NCBI GenBank assembly: GCA_000434175.1
Contig: HF999759.1
Location: 1 to 15,893 of the forward strand
Source: Mycoplasma sp. CAG:611
Lineage (GTDB): Bacteria; Bacillota_I; Bacilli_A; RF39; UBA660
Direction: 5' to 3'
Length of the DNA stretch: 15,893 nt
The notes beneath the pieces are model-generated. The model ran no database searches. It saw only the letters and a program-made list of their open reading frames with translations, and was not told the DNA's origin. Shown here piece by piece: positions 5,978-13,060 of this stretch; the stretch's first letter is position 1; the number at the start of each line of letters is the position of its first letter. Made by a program: the position numbers and the translations under genes.

Positions 5978-6012
5978 AAAAAAACACAAAAGAATGAATT
6001 TCCTTTGTGTTT
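5978..6012 (-). terminator. Intrinsic terminator in the recombinase leader
   Basis: On the minus strand AAACACAAA (6012-6004) pairs with TTTGTGTTT (5990-5982), 9 bp. The stem is followed by an unbroken U-tract (A-run 5978-5984 on the plus strand). It ends 20 bases before the recombinase start codon, directly against the ribosome binding site. It could attenuate recombinase expression or end an upstream transcript. Confidence 0.7.
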
Positions 6013-6030
6013 ATTTAGAATAAAAACTTA

Positions 6031-6068
6031 TATTGCCTTAAATGCAATACCTAGAATTATAACCTAGG
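6031..6068 (-). promoter_or_regulatory. Two stem-loops in the recombinase 5' leader
   Basis: TATTGC/GCAATA (6031-6036 with 6044-6049, 6 bp, loop 7) and CCTAG/CTAGG (6050-6054 with 6064-6068, 5 bp, loop 9) lie side by side between the promoter and the terminator. They may act as leader RNA structures or as part of an attachment site. Confidence 0.4.
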
Positions 6069-6108
6069 ATACTATAGTATCATACTTTGTTTGTAAAAGT
6101 CATTACAA
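6068..6108 (-). promoter_or_regulatory. Recombinase promoter with palindrome at the -10
   Basis: Minus-strand -35 TTGTAA (6108-6103) and -10 TATGAT (6084-6079) with an 18-base spacer. A 14-base perfect palindrome, GATACTATAGTATC (6068-6081), overlaps the -10 box and start region and looks like a repressor operator. ACGATATTG immediately upstream (6114-6106) resembles the core of the Xre motif. Confidence 0.5.
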
Positions 6109-6171
6109 TATCGTGTCAAATTCGTGTTATTTTATGTTAAATTTAGTCGATTTTATGTAATTTCTGTTTTT

Positions 6172-6468
6172 TTACTTAATTTGCTTGTTCATAGTATTAA
6201 TTATTTGAATGAATTTTGATAGTGTAATAACAGCATTATCGTTTGGTATGTATATTTTATTTGTGTCATCATAAAGTAGAGCAACTAAAGTATTATAACT
6301 ATTACTTATAATAATCTTATGTGGTTCACGAATACTTAAATTAGTTTTGTTAAATTTAATTATATGACCATTTACAAATCTAATACTTAAATTTCTAAAA
6401 CTGGTTTTAATTTTTATTTTATCTATTACTTCACAAGGAAAAGTTAAAGTTTCTATGGTCGTTTTCAT
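6172..6468 (-). CDS. Uncharacterised 98-residue protein
   Basis: A 98-residue soluble protein that I do not recognise. It is mostly predicted strand: alternating hydrophobic segments TLTFPCEVI (8-16), LSIRFVNGHIIKFNK (27-41) and HKIIISN (50-56), with a helix near residues 83-95 (LSKFIQIINTMNK). This suggests a small beta-barrel or sheet domain. There is no HTH or zinc motif. The start is marked by AAAGGAGGG about nine bases upstream. It is read in the same direction as the recombinase and lies 213 bases before it. Its leader repeats the recombinase leader design (palindromic promoter, terminator, similar ribosome binding sequence), so joint regulation is likely. It could be an element-encoded regulatory or excision factor; this is inference only. 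Confidence 0.6.
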   Translation of the reverse strand: MKTTIETLTFPCEVIDKIKIKTSFRNLSIRFVNGHIIKFNKTNLSIREPHKIIISNSYNTLVALLYDDTNKIYIPNDNAVITLSKFIQIINTMNKQIK

Positions 6469-6493
6469 AACAATTTATCCCTCCTTTACAATG

Positions 6494-6524
6494 AAAAAAG
6501 CCCATAATATCAAATACTATGAAC
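6494..6524 (-). terminator. Intrinsic terminator in leader of the 98-residue gene
   Basis: On the minus strand GTTCATAGTAT (6524-6514) pairs with ATATTATGGGC (6510-6500), 11 bp with three G-U pairs and a 3-base loop, followed by TTTTTT. On the plus strand the G-U pairs become A-C mismatches, so it acts on the minus strand. It ends 26 bases before the start codon. Confidence 0.65.
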
Positions 6525-6533
6525 TTATTTATG

Positions 6534-6561
6534 TATTTATAGAATTCTATATACTTGCCAA
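6534..6561 (-). promoter_or_regulatory. Candidate promoter of the 98-residue gene with palindrome
   Basis: Minus-strand -35 TTGGCA (6561-6556), 16-base spacer, and a poor -10 TAAATA (6539-6534). A 14-base perfect palindrome TATAGAATTCTATA (6538-6551) fills the spacer and could be an operator. Confidence 0.4.
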
Positions 6562-6581
6562 GCTAGAGACGGGAAAAGTAT

Positions 6582-6616
6582 AAAAAAACTCACACACTAG
6601 TATTTAAGTGTGCGAG
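6582..6616 (-). terminator. Terminator of tRNA-Gly transcript
   Basis: A 10-bp stem on the minus strand (6616-6607 with 6598-6589, one G-U) with an 8-base loop, followed by seven U (A-run 6582-6588). It begins 12 bases after the tRNA 3' end. Confidence 0.8.
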
Positions 6617-6628
6617 TATTAACCTCAA

Positions 6629-6703
6629 TGGAGCAAATGACGGGAATCGAACCCGCATCCTAGCCTTGGCAAGGCCATGTTCTAACCATTGAACCACATC
6701 TGC
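6629..6703 (-). tRNA. tRNA-Gly (anticodon GCC)
   Basis: All four arms fold: acceptor GCAGATG with CATTTGC (one G-U), D stem GTTC/GAAC, anticodon stem TGGCC/GGCTA with loop TTGCCAA (anticodon GCC), and T arm with loop TTCGAAT. The discriminator is T and the CCA end is encoded (6631-6629). It decodes GGC and GGU glycine codons. It has its own promoter and terminator, so it is a single-gene unit. It stands close to the probable right end of the element, but its 3' end is intact and no clear att duplication of it was found in the window. Confidence 0.97.
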
Positions 6704-6716
6704 AATAACAATTATT

Positions 6717-6745
6717 ATCTTATCAAAAGATTAATAAAAAATCAA
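6717..6745 (-). promoter_or_regulatory. Promoter of tRNA-Gly
   Basis: Minus-strand -35 TTGATT (6745-6740) and -10 TAAGAT (6722-6717) with a 17-base spacer. Transcription would begin about seven bases before the tRNA. Confidence 0.55.
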
Positions 6746-6787
6746 TTGTTTTATAATTTTTTTTAAAATATTTGTGATTTATATTAA

Positions 6788-6816
6788 CAAAAAAGAGAAA
6801 TTTAATCTCTTTTTTG
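6788..6816 (-). terminator. Terminator of the Fic gene
   Basis: An 11-bp perfect stem (6816-6806 with 6798-6788, CAAAAAAGAGA/TCTCTTTTTTG) with a 7-base loop. It overlaps the stop codon of the Fic gene and provides its U-tract within the 3' arm. Confidence 0.8.
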
Positions 6817-7686
6817 TTTTGTTCTTGTAATATCTTTTTCTTCACGTACTTTATTATTTATATCAAGCTCAATTATTGAATCACATATTTTATATCTATA
6901 AAAATTTTTAATATCTGTATAATCGTTTTCATTATTTGCTTTATTCATAGCTTTATGATATTCAGTTCTTTCATTTACTTTAATATATATTGGAGGTAAA
7001 TTAACATCTTCGATTAATTTATTAATAAAACCTCTTATTACACGACCATTACCATCACTAAAAGGATGAATTTTTATAAGTTTACATTTAATTTCAATAC
7101 ACTTGTCTAAGTAATCAAGTAAAATATTAGGATTTTTACTTTCTCTAACATTTTTAGAACTATTTATTAATACTAAAATTTCTTTATTTATTTCTTCTAG
7201 TTTTGGTCTAATCATACTCCATTCAGCAAGATCTGTTCCTGTACCTGGTAAATAAACATCAAAATTTCTAAATGTACCTGCGCATTCAGGATGAGGACTA
7301 GTTTTAAATAGCATTCTATGTAAATCTAATAAAGTATAAACATCAAACATATAATTAATTTCACTTGAATGGATATATTCATACATGTATTTAAGTCCTT
7401 CAATTTCAACTTTTCCATGAATATCGTTTTTATTTACTTCTTCAATTTCACTTTCATTTTTTATATATTTATTAACAAAAGCAGTTTTGATTTTATCAAA
7501 TTCAATTGTATCCCAATTTATTAAATAATAAGCTTTTATAAGTGTTGTAGGTATTTCTGCATCGTTTGAATATAATTTATTTTTACTTTTTCTGTATTTA
7601 TATCCAAGAAAAGATTCTTTTATAAAAAACATTGGATCAAGTCCCGAATTAATAAATTTGGTCATTAGTTTCATTGCTTCTTCCAT
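6802..7686 (-). CDS. Fic domain protein (probable AMP transferase)
   Basis: A 294-residue Fic-family protein, expected to move AMP or a related group from a nucleotide to a hydroxyl side chain of a target protein. The active-site loop HPFSDGNGR (207-215) is complete, including the catalytic histidine and the phosphate-binding GNGR. An upstream SPHPECAGTFRN segment (130-141) is the usual flap region. An inhibitory-helix-like SEIEE (79-83) lies N-terminal, as in class II Fic proteins; the residue after the inhibitory glutamate is Glu rather than Gly or Asn, so it departs from the (S/T)xxxE(G/N) consensus. The start at 7686 is chosen because GGAGG lies five bases upstream; an ATG 12 bases earlier falls before that site. 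It has its own promoter and terminator. No antitoxin gene is adjacent. Targets unknown. Confidence 0.93.
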   Translation of the reverse strand: MEEAMKLMTKFINSGLDPMFFIKESFLGYKYRKSKNKLYSNDAEIPTTLIKAYYLINWDTIEFDKIKTAFVNKYIKNESEIEEVNKNDIHGKVEIEGLKYMYEYIHSSEINYMFDVYTLLDLHRMLFKTSPHPECAGTFRNFDVYLPGTGTDLAEWSMIRPKLEEINKEILVLINSSKNVRESKNPNILLDYLDKCIEIKCKLIKIHPFSDGNGRVIRGFINKLIEDVNLPPIYIKVNERTEYHKAMNKANNENDYTDIKNFYRYKICDSIIELDINNKVREEKDITRTKQKRD

Positions 7687-7708
7687 ATATACCTCCATTT
7701 GATGCTAA

Positions 7709-7737
7709 ATTATACCATTTTTTTTAATAAAAGTCAA
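7709..7737 (-). promoter_or_regulatory. Strong promoter of the Fic gene
   Basis: Minus-strand -35 TTGACT (7737-7732), 17-base spacer, -10 TATAAT (7714-7709) preceded by TGG (extended -10). The predicted leader is only about 16 bases. Confidence 0.75.
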
Positions 7738-7794
7738 TTTGTTTATTACTTTTTATATGGCCATGTAATAATAGATAATAAAAAAACTTTAGAA

Positions 7795-8601
7795 TTACAT
7801 AAAAATTAATACAAGTAACCCCACGATAAAACAATAAATGGAAAAATAAATTAATTTTTTCTTTTTTATTATATTAATAAACCATTTGGTAGCAAAATAA
7901 GTTGTAATAAAAGAAAAAATGAAACTTAAAATATAAGAAATATATAAATTATTAAAATTATTACTAGTAGTAAAATCTTTTATTCCTAAGATAAAACTAG
8001 CTATACTTATTGGAAGGTAAAGCATAAAAGAAAATTTAACTGCATCTTCTTTTTTAATATTTCTTAGTAATCCTCCGGTAAGTGTAGAACCACTTCTTGA
8101 AATACCAGGAAGAAGGGCAAGTCCTTGAAATAAACCAATTATAATACTATCCTTATAAGTAATGTCATTATCATGCTTTTTTCCATCTATTTTTCTAACT
8201 ATAAAAAGTGCTAAAGATGTTATTAATAAAGCTATACCAATATATTTAACATTTGTTGAAATAAGATCAATTTTATCTTTAAATAAAAGACCTAATATTC
8301 CCGCAGGAATACATGCTAAAATAATTAATAAAATGTATTTAAAACTATTTTCATATTTATAATTTTTAGTTTTTAAATAATTAATACTATCTTTAATTAA
8401 CTTTATTATATCTTTTCTATATATAAAACTTATTGCTAAAAAAGAAGCAAAGTTAACTATTATTTCAAAGTTTAAATCATTTAAAGAATCTAAATTAAAT
8501 AAATTTTTAAAAATAACTAAATGCCCACTTGAACTAATTGGTAAAGGTTCAGTTAATCCTTGAATAATACCAAGAATTATATATTTTAATTTATCTAACA
8601 T
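7795..8601 (-). CDS. uppP: Undecaprenyl-diphosphatase (BacA/UppP family)
   Basis: A 268-residue polytopic membrane enzyme that removes a phosphate from undecaprenyl diphosphate, recycling the lipid carrier for cell wall synthesis; higher activity gives bacitracin tolerance. Both signature motifs are present: GLTEPLPISSSGHL (15-28; the usual form is GLTEFLPISSTGHL) and PGISRSGSTL (165-174) with the catalytic arginine. The length and the even spread of hydrophobic segments to the C-terminus are normal. The start is the ATG at 8601 with AGGTG six bases upstream; an upstream in-frame GTG is part of that ribosome binding site. It is divergent from the UPF0736-like gene, sharing an 84-base A/T-rich gap. 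The Pro at position 19 for the common Phe is the only notable change seen. Confidence 0.95.
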   Translation of the reverse strand: MLDKLKYIILGIIQGLTEPLPISSSGHLVIFKNLFNLDSLNDLNFEIIVNFASFLAISFIYRKDIIKLIKDSINYLKTKNYKYENSFKYILLIILACIPAGILGLLFKDKIDLISTNVKYIGIALLITSLALFIVRKIDGKKHDNDITYKDSIIIGLFQGLALLPGISRSGSTLTGGLLRNIKKEDAVKFSFMLYLPISIASFILGIKDFTTSNNFNNLYISYILSFIFSFITTYFATKWFINIIKKKKLIYFSIYCFIVGLLVLIFM

Positions 8602-8660
8602 AAGTTTCACCTAATAAAATATATTAATAATTTTAAATAAATATTAAAAAAAATATTGTA

Positions 8661-8666
8661 TATAAT
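8661..8666 (+). promoter_or_regulatory. -10 box upstream of the UPF0736-like gene
   Basis: A perfect TATAAT 20 bases before the start codon, inside the A/T-rich divergent gap; no credible -35 box can be singled out. The promoter of the divergent uppP gene cannot be told apart from the background here. Confidence 0.4.
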
Positions 8667-8685
8667 AATTTATAGGGTGACTAAT

Positions 8686-9321
8686 ATGATTTATATATAT
8701 GATATATTACTTAATTTTAATACTTCTTTAATTGAGTTTTTTGAATGGGAAGAAAATGATTTAATTAAATATATTAAAAAAATTCCTATATATAAAGTAA
8801 GTGATGATTTTTTATATAATTTAGTTAATAATGAAATAAAAATAGAAAGTAATTTTTTAAATAATATAAAAGATAAAACATTATTTGATAATCAAAATAA
8901 TAATTTTAAATATTGTTGCTTATTTACAAACAATAAAATAATAATTGGAGTTGTATTTAATGAAATTGGTAATGTTTTATATTTATCAAGACTTCTTATT
9001 GAAGAAGAAAAAGAAATACTTACAATAGCAAATAGATTAAGTTTATATAATATAAATTATGAAATATGCAATATTAATAATAAAATAAATGATAATTTAA
9101 CAAGAAAAGAAAAAGATATAAAAAATAATTTATTAAAAACAATAAACTTTCTATATAAAAATAATGATTTTGAAAAACTAAATTATTTATATTATGAATA
9201 TTTTAATAAAATAGAAAATAATAATGAAAAAATATATAATTCATTAATTTTAAGTATGGATAATTTTAATTCTAAGCATACTGCTTTATATGATATTTTA
9301 ACTTTATCTTCAAAAAAATAA
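8686..9321 (+). CDS. UPF0736/DUF3603 (YjbA-like) protein
   Basis: A 211-residue soluble protein whose N-terminal half follows the pattern of B. subtilis YjbA (UPF0736): MIYIYDILLNF at the start, FFEWEENDLIKYIKKIPIYK (24-43) matching the 'FHEW-KDD-VELLDQVPL-K' region, then 'YCCLFTNNKIIIGV' and 'LSRLLIEEEKEIL' matching the family's 'YCFVVTDG-GILAV' and 'KSRLIPRQEQ' parts. No biochemical role is established for the family to my knowledge. The C-terminal half is Asn/Lys-rich and helical. The start at 8686 is set by AGGGTGA; the open frame reaches 30 bases further up without a ribosome binding site. It is followed by the ligase gene, which has its own promoter. Recognition is from memory of the family pattern and is moderate. 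Confidence 0.6.
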   Translation: MIYIYDILLNFNTSLIEFFEWEENDLIKYIKKIPIYKVSDDFLYNLVNNEIKIESNFLNNIKDKTLFDNQNNNFKYCCLFTNNKIIIGVVFNEIGNVLYLSRLLIEEEKEILTIANRLSLYNINYEICNINNKINDNLTRKEKDIKNNLLKTINFLYKNNDFEKLNYLYYEYFNKIENNNEKIYNSLILSMDNFNSKHTALYDILTLSSKK

Positions 9322-9322
9322 T

Positions 9323-9364
9323 TTGCTAAAATTCATAAACTATGTTATACTACTTACGTAGTAT
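9323..9364 (+). promoter_or_regulatory. Promoter of the ligase gene with overlapping inverted repeat
   Basis: -35 TTGCTA (9323-9328), 17-base spacer, -10 TATACT (9346-9351) preceded by TGT (extended -10). A perfect inverted repeat ATACTAC (9347-9353), TTAC, GTAGTAT (9358-9364) covers the -10 box and the start site, the classical place for a repressor. Its layout is loosely like FapR sites of Bacilli, but the sequence does not fit that consensus closely. Confidence 0.65.
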
Positions 9365-9386
9365 TCGTTATCGGGGGGAAAGATTT

Positions 9387-11141
9387 ATGAAAGAAAAAAC
9401 AAATTATCCATCAATTGATAAAACACATTTACAAGGAATAAGTAATTTTAAATTACATCCTTTTATACCTAATATAAGTGTATATAATAGTATTAAATTA
9501 ATGAATATACCTTATATGAATAATATTGCTATTGACTGTTTAGATTTAAAATTAAACTATAAAGAAATGATTAAAAATTCTAATGTAATAGCTAAATCAC
9601 TTATTGAACTTGGAGTAAAACCAGGAGAAATAATAACAATATGTATGCCAAATTATGCTCAAGCAGTAGAAATCTTTTTAGCTGCTAATAAAATTGGGGT
9701 TACGGTGTCATTTATTAATTCTTTTGCTAAAAAAGAAGAAACAATTAAATATTTAAATTATTTTGAATCTCCAATCTTTATTAATTATAATAAAGATAAA
9801 GAACATAATAAAGAAATAAAGGAAAAAACAAAAGTTAGAAATATAATTACTTTAGGTAAAGATGATTTAAATAGAAAAGATTTTAATAGAATAAATGGTA
9901 AATTAATTGGTTATGATGATCTTGTTACATTTAGTGATTTAGGTTTAGTTAGTGATTTTCAAAAAGGTTATTTTAAAACTAATTTTAATGGAAATCAAGA
10001 TGCTTTAATTTTATTTACAAGTGGAACAACAGGAGAACCAAAATCTGTTTTAATAACTAATAAAAATATTTTAGCATCAGGTATTTATACTAAAAACACA
10101 TGTGAAATAAAACCAACTGCAGATGAAAGTTGTTTAGTTTGTGTACCATTTTGTTATCCATATGGTTTTGCAACATCTGTATTAATGAGTTTATTATGTG
10201 GAAGAACAGCTATTTTAGCACCGGATTTATCAAAAGATAATATTGAATATTTTATGAAGAAAAATCCTAATATTATTTTTGGTAGTCCTGCACTTCTTGA
10301 ACTTATAAAAAGAAATGTTAGTGATGGTGTTGATTTATCATCATGTAAAGATTTTATAACAGGAGGAGATTTCTTATTTCCTAAAAATAGAAAAGAGGGT
10401 ATCGAATTTTTTAAAAACCATAATTCAAATATAGGAATTTATGAAGGTAGTGGTAATGCTGAAGGTCTTGGAACCCTTACAAGTTCTTATGTAAAAAATC
10501 CAAAACAAGGAACAGTAGGTAAACTTCTTGTAGGTAGTGATGCCATTATTATTGATGAAAATGGTAAAGAACTTAAATATAATGAAGAAGGAGAACTTTG
10601 TGTAACTGGAAAACATATTTTTAAAGAATATTATAAAAATGAAGAACAAACAAAAGCAGTTAAATTTATGTATAAAGGTAAAGAATACTTTAAAACAGGA
10701 ACTCTTGGTACATTAGATGAAGATGGATTCTTTACTTTAACAGGTAGGGCATCAAGATATTATATAATTTCAACATTAAATAAAGTATATTGTGATAAAG
10801 TTCAAAGTATTATATCTTTAATAGATGTTGTAGAAAATGCATGTTTTGTAGGAAAAACTGATGATGATATGTTGTTTACAGGTAAAGCGTTTATTGTTTT
10901 AAAACCAAATGTTCCTAAAACAGAAGAAACAAAAAATTATATTATGAGTGAATGTGAAAAGCAATTTGTTAATCAAAAAGGTGAAACAGTTCAACTTGAA
11001 CCTTATGAAATACCAACAAGTATTACATTCTTAGATGAATTACCAAGAAAAGAAACATCTGATAAAATAGATTATCAAGTACTTGATGCTTTAGCAGAAG
11101 AAGAATATGAATTAGAAAAATTAGAAAGAACTAGAAAGTAA
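9387..11141 (+). CDS. Divergent AMP-forming acyl-CoA synthetase/ligase (ANL family)
   Basis: A 584-residue ANL-superfamily adenylating enzyme, expected to activate a carboxylate with ATP and pass the acyl group to CoA or another acceptor. Motif A3 is FTSGTTGEPK (210-219); the A5 region is YEGSGNAEG (352-360). The A7 region reads FKTGT (435-439), where the family has TGD: the aspartate that normally binds the AMP ribose is threonine here. The hinge region GRASRYYI (453-460) also departs from the usual 'GRxDDxIK'. The C-terminal domain keeps a lysine, K560 in TSDKIDY, at the usual catalytic site. The protein may be a less usual acyl-AMP enzyme or have altered activity. The start is fixed by the run of Gs nine bases before ATG 9387; no acyl carrier protein lies nearby. 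The start region carries an operator-like inverted repeat. The substrate is not evident. Confidence 0.85.
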   Translation: MKEKTNYPSIDKTHLQGISNFKLHPFIPNISVYNSIKLMNIPYMNNIAIDCLDLKLNYKEMIKNSNVIAKSLIELGVKPGEIITICMPNYAQAVEIFLAANKIGVTVSFINSFAKKEETIKYLNYFESPIFINYNKDKEHNKEIKEKTKVRNIITLGKDDLNRKDFNRINGKLIGYDDLVTFSDLGLVSDFQKGYFKTNFNGNQDALILFTSGTTGEPKSVLITNKNILASGIYTKNTCEIKPTADESCLVCVPFCYPYGFATSVLMSLLCGRTAILAPDLSKDNIEYFMKKNPNIIFGSPALLELIKRNVSDGVDLSSCKDFITGGDFLFPKNRKEGIEFFKNHNSNIGIYEGSGNAEGLGTLTSSYVKNPKQGTVGKLLVGSDAIIIDENGKELKYNEEGELCVTGKHIFKEYYKNEEQTKAVKFMYKGKEYFKTGTLGTLDEDGFFTLTGRASRYYIISTLNKVYCDKVQSIISLIDVVENACFVGKTDDDMLFTGKAFIVLKPNVPKTEETKNYIMSECEKQFVNQKGETVQLEPYEIPTSITFLDELPRKETSDKIDYQVLDALAEEEYELEKLERTRK

Positions 11142-11155
11142 TTTCTAATTTTTTT
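11132..11155 (+). terminator. Terminator of the ligase gene
   Basis: TAGAAA (11132-11137), loop GTAA, TTTCTA (11142-11147), followed by A and seven T. The stop codon lies in the hairpin, and the next promoter begins immediately after. Confidence 0.7.
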
Positions 11156-11156
11156 A

Positions 11157-11185
11157 TTTAAAAACTTATTTTTTTATGATATAAT
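11157..11185 (+). promoter_or_regulatory. Promoter of the histidine kinase gene
   Basis: -35 TTTAAA (11157-11162, four of six), 17-base spacer, -10 TATAAT (11180-11185). Confidence 0.6.
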
Positions 11186-11218
11186 CTAATTGTAATAAAA
11201 TAAAGGTTGGTGTTACAT

Positions 11219-13021
11219 ATGGAAAAAGGTGTTGGAACTGGATTATTTTTTCTACTTGAAGCAATATTTTATATGGTTTTATTAATGATTATTTATTTTA
11301 ATAAACCTAGATTAAAAACGAAAGACAATAAAGTTTATTCATTTTTAATAATCGTTGCAATTTTGGAACTTTTTACAGAACTTTTTCTTGATATTGTCGG
11401 GCCAAGATATCAAACCCTTGGATTTTTAAGTGTTTTTGTTGCAAAGTTATTTTGTGTTTTACTTCTTATGTGGATTATAACACTTTGCTCATATATAGTT
11501 ATGATATCTTTAGATATGAAAGGAAAACAAGATAAATTTAAAAAAATAAAAAGAATATTTTATATAGTGTTCTTTGTAAATATGATAGCAATATTTATCT
11601 TACCAATTGACTTTGTTTATGTAAAGCAAGCTGGTTTTACAACAGGTCCAGGAGTTAATCTAGTTTATATATTTTCTTTTGTCTTTTCCTTTGTAGGATT
11701 AGCATGTTTAATATGGAATAGGGAAAATATAAGAAATAAAAAGTTTTTACCGATGTTAATCTTTTTAGTTCTTGGTGGTTTTTGTTCGTTTATACAATTT
11801 AAAGAACCAGGACTTTTACTTGCTGTACCAGTTCATGCTTATATAACTTTCATTATGTATTTTACAATAGAAAATCCTGATATGAAAATGGTTGAAGAAT
11901 TAGAAAAAAATAGAAAATTAATTGATAGAAATATCGAAGAAAAATCAAACCTTTTATTTGAGTTATCACACGAAGTAAGAGAACCATTAAAAAAGATTAA
12001 TGAAATAAGTTATAATTATAAAAATACAAATAGTGTAGAAGAGTTACAAGAAAGTTTAAAAGAAATAAATGAAAAAGCAAATGATATGTCTTTATTAGTA
12101 AACGATATTTTAGATATATCAATAACAAGTAGAAAAAATATGCAAATATATGAAGAAACATATAATCCTGAAGCATTATTTAAAAAACTAGTAATGAAAT
12201 TTAAAGAAGAGAATAATAACAGAATAACATTTAGTTATTCAATTCCTGAAAGTATGCCAAAAGAATTATATGGTGATTCGGTTAAATTAAAACAAATAGT
12301 AAATACAGTATTAACAAATGCTTTTAAATATACAAAAGAAGGATATGTTGATTTAAAAGTAACAAATATAAATAAATATGATATAGCAAGATTAATCATC
12401 ACAGTAGAAGATACAGGATGTGGAATGAGTATAGATAAAGTAAATGATATATTAAATAACAATAAAGAATTTAGTAAAGAAGAATTAAATAATTTAGAAA
12501 AAATAAATGTAGGAATAAAACTAGCAAATAAACTAGTAATAGAAATGGGCGGCATATTAGTAATAAAAAGTGAAGAAAATAAAGGAACAAAAGTAACAAT
12601 AATAATAGATGAAAGAATAAAAGAAGATAATTATAATAAAATGCTTGAGGAAGATAATTATTTAAAAAATATTAAAATAGCAATTTTAGGAGATAAGACA
12701 AGAAAAATAAATAAAATAAGAGATATATTAAAAGATTATGAAGTAAAAACATTTTTAGATAAAGATGTATTAAAAGAACAAATAAAAAAACATGAAAAGT
12801 ATAGTTTAATAATACTTTTTGATGAAATGGAACCAAGTGGATTAGAAGTACTTAAAAGTTTAAAGAAAAAAAGAGGATTTAAAATTCCAACAGTAGTGCT
12901 TTTAGACAAATCAAAAGAAAGTATAAAAGAACATTATATAAAAGATGGATTTACTGATTATTTATTATTAAGTAATATAAATGAAGAAATAAAAAAATTA
13001 GATAAATATTTAAAAGGATAA
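11219..13021 (+). CDS. Membrane hybrid histidine kinase with degenerate receiver
   Basis: A 600-residue sensor kinase. Residues 1-220 form an integral membrane domain of about seven hydrophobic segments, resembling 7TM-type sensors, with a conserved-looking KEPGLL/VPVHAYI stretch (195-209). The H-box LSHEVREPL (249-257) carries the phospho-acceptor H251. The ATPase domain has an N-box with N367 (LTNAFKYT) and a G1 box EDTGCG (397-402). A G2 region 'VGIKLANKLVIEMGG' (431-445) follows. Residues 484-600 are receiver-like: D535 (LFDEMEPSG) sits at the acceptor position, but the acidic pair near the N-terminus is reduced to one (D492) and the conserved KP lysine is missing (LLLSN, 582-586), so phosphotransfer may be poor. 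No response regulator gene is adjacent. The start is ATG 11219; the frame extends to a TTG upstream. The gene has its own promoter and terminator. Confidence 0.9.
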   Translation: MEKGVGTGLFFLLEAIFYMVLLMIIYFNKPRLKTKDNKVYSFLIIVAILELFTELFLDIVGPRYQTLGFLSVFVAKLFCVLLLMWIITLCSYIVMISLDMKGKQDKFKKIKRIFYIVFFVNMIAIFILPIDFVYVKQAGFTTGPGVNLVYIFSFVFSFVGLACLIWNRENIRNKKFLPMLIFLVLGGFCSFIQFKEPGLLLAVPVHAYITFIMYFTIENPDMKMVEELEKNRKLIDRNIEEKSNLLFELSHEVREPLKKINEISYNYKNTNSVEELQESLKEINEKANDMSLLVNDILDISITSRKNMQIYEETYNPEALFKKLVMKFKEENNNRITFSYSIPESMPKELYGDSVKLKQIVNTVLTNAFKYTKEGYVDLKVTNINKYDIARLIITVEDTGCGMSIDKVNDILNNNKEFSKEELNNLEKINVGIKLANKLVIEMGGILVIKSEENKGTKVTIIIDERIKEDNYNKMLEEDNYLKNIKIAILGDKTRKINKIRDILKDYEVKTFLDKDVLKEQIKKHEKYSLIILFDEMEPSGLEVLKSLKKKRGFKIPTVVLLDKSKESIKEHYIKDGFTDYLLLSNINEEIKKLDKYLKG

Positions 13022-13040
13022 AGAAAACTTTATCTTTTTT
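13017..13040 (+). terminator. Terminator of the histidine kinase gene
   Basis: GATAAAG (13017-13023), loop AAAA, CTTTATC (13028-13034), followed by six T. It includes the stop codon. Confidence 0.8.
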
Positions 13041-13060
13041 AATAATTTTAAAAATTTATA

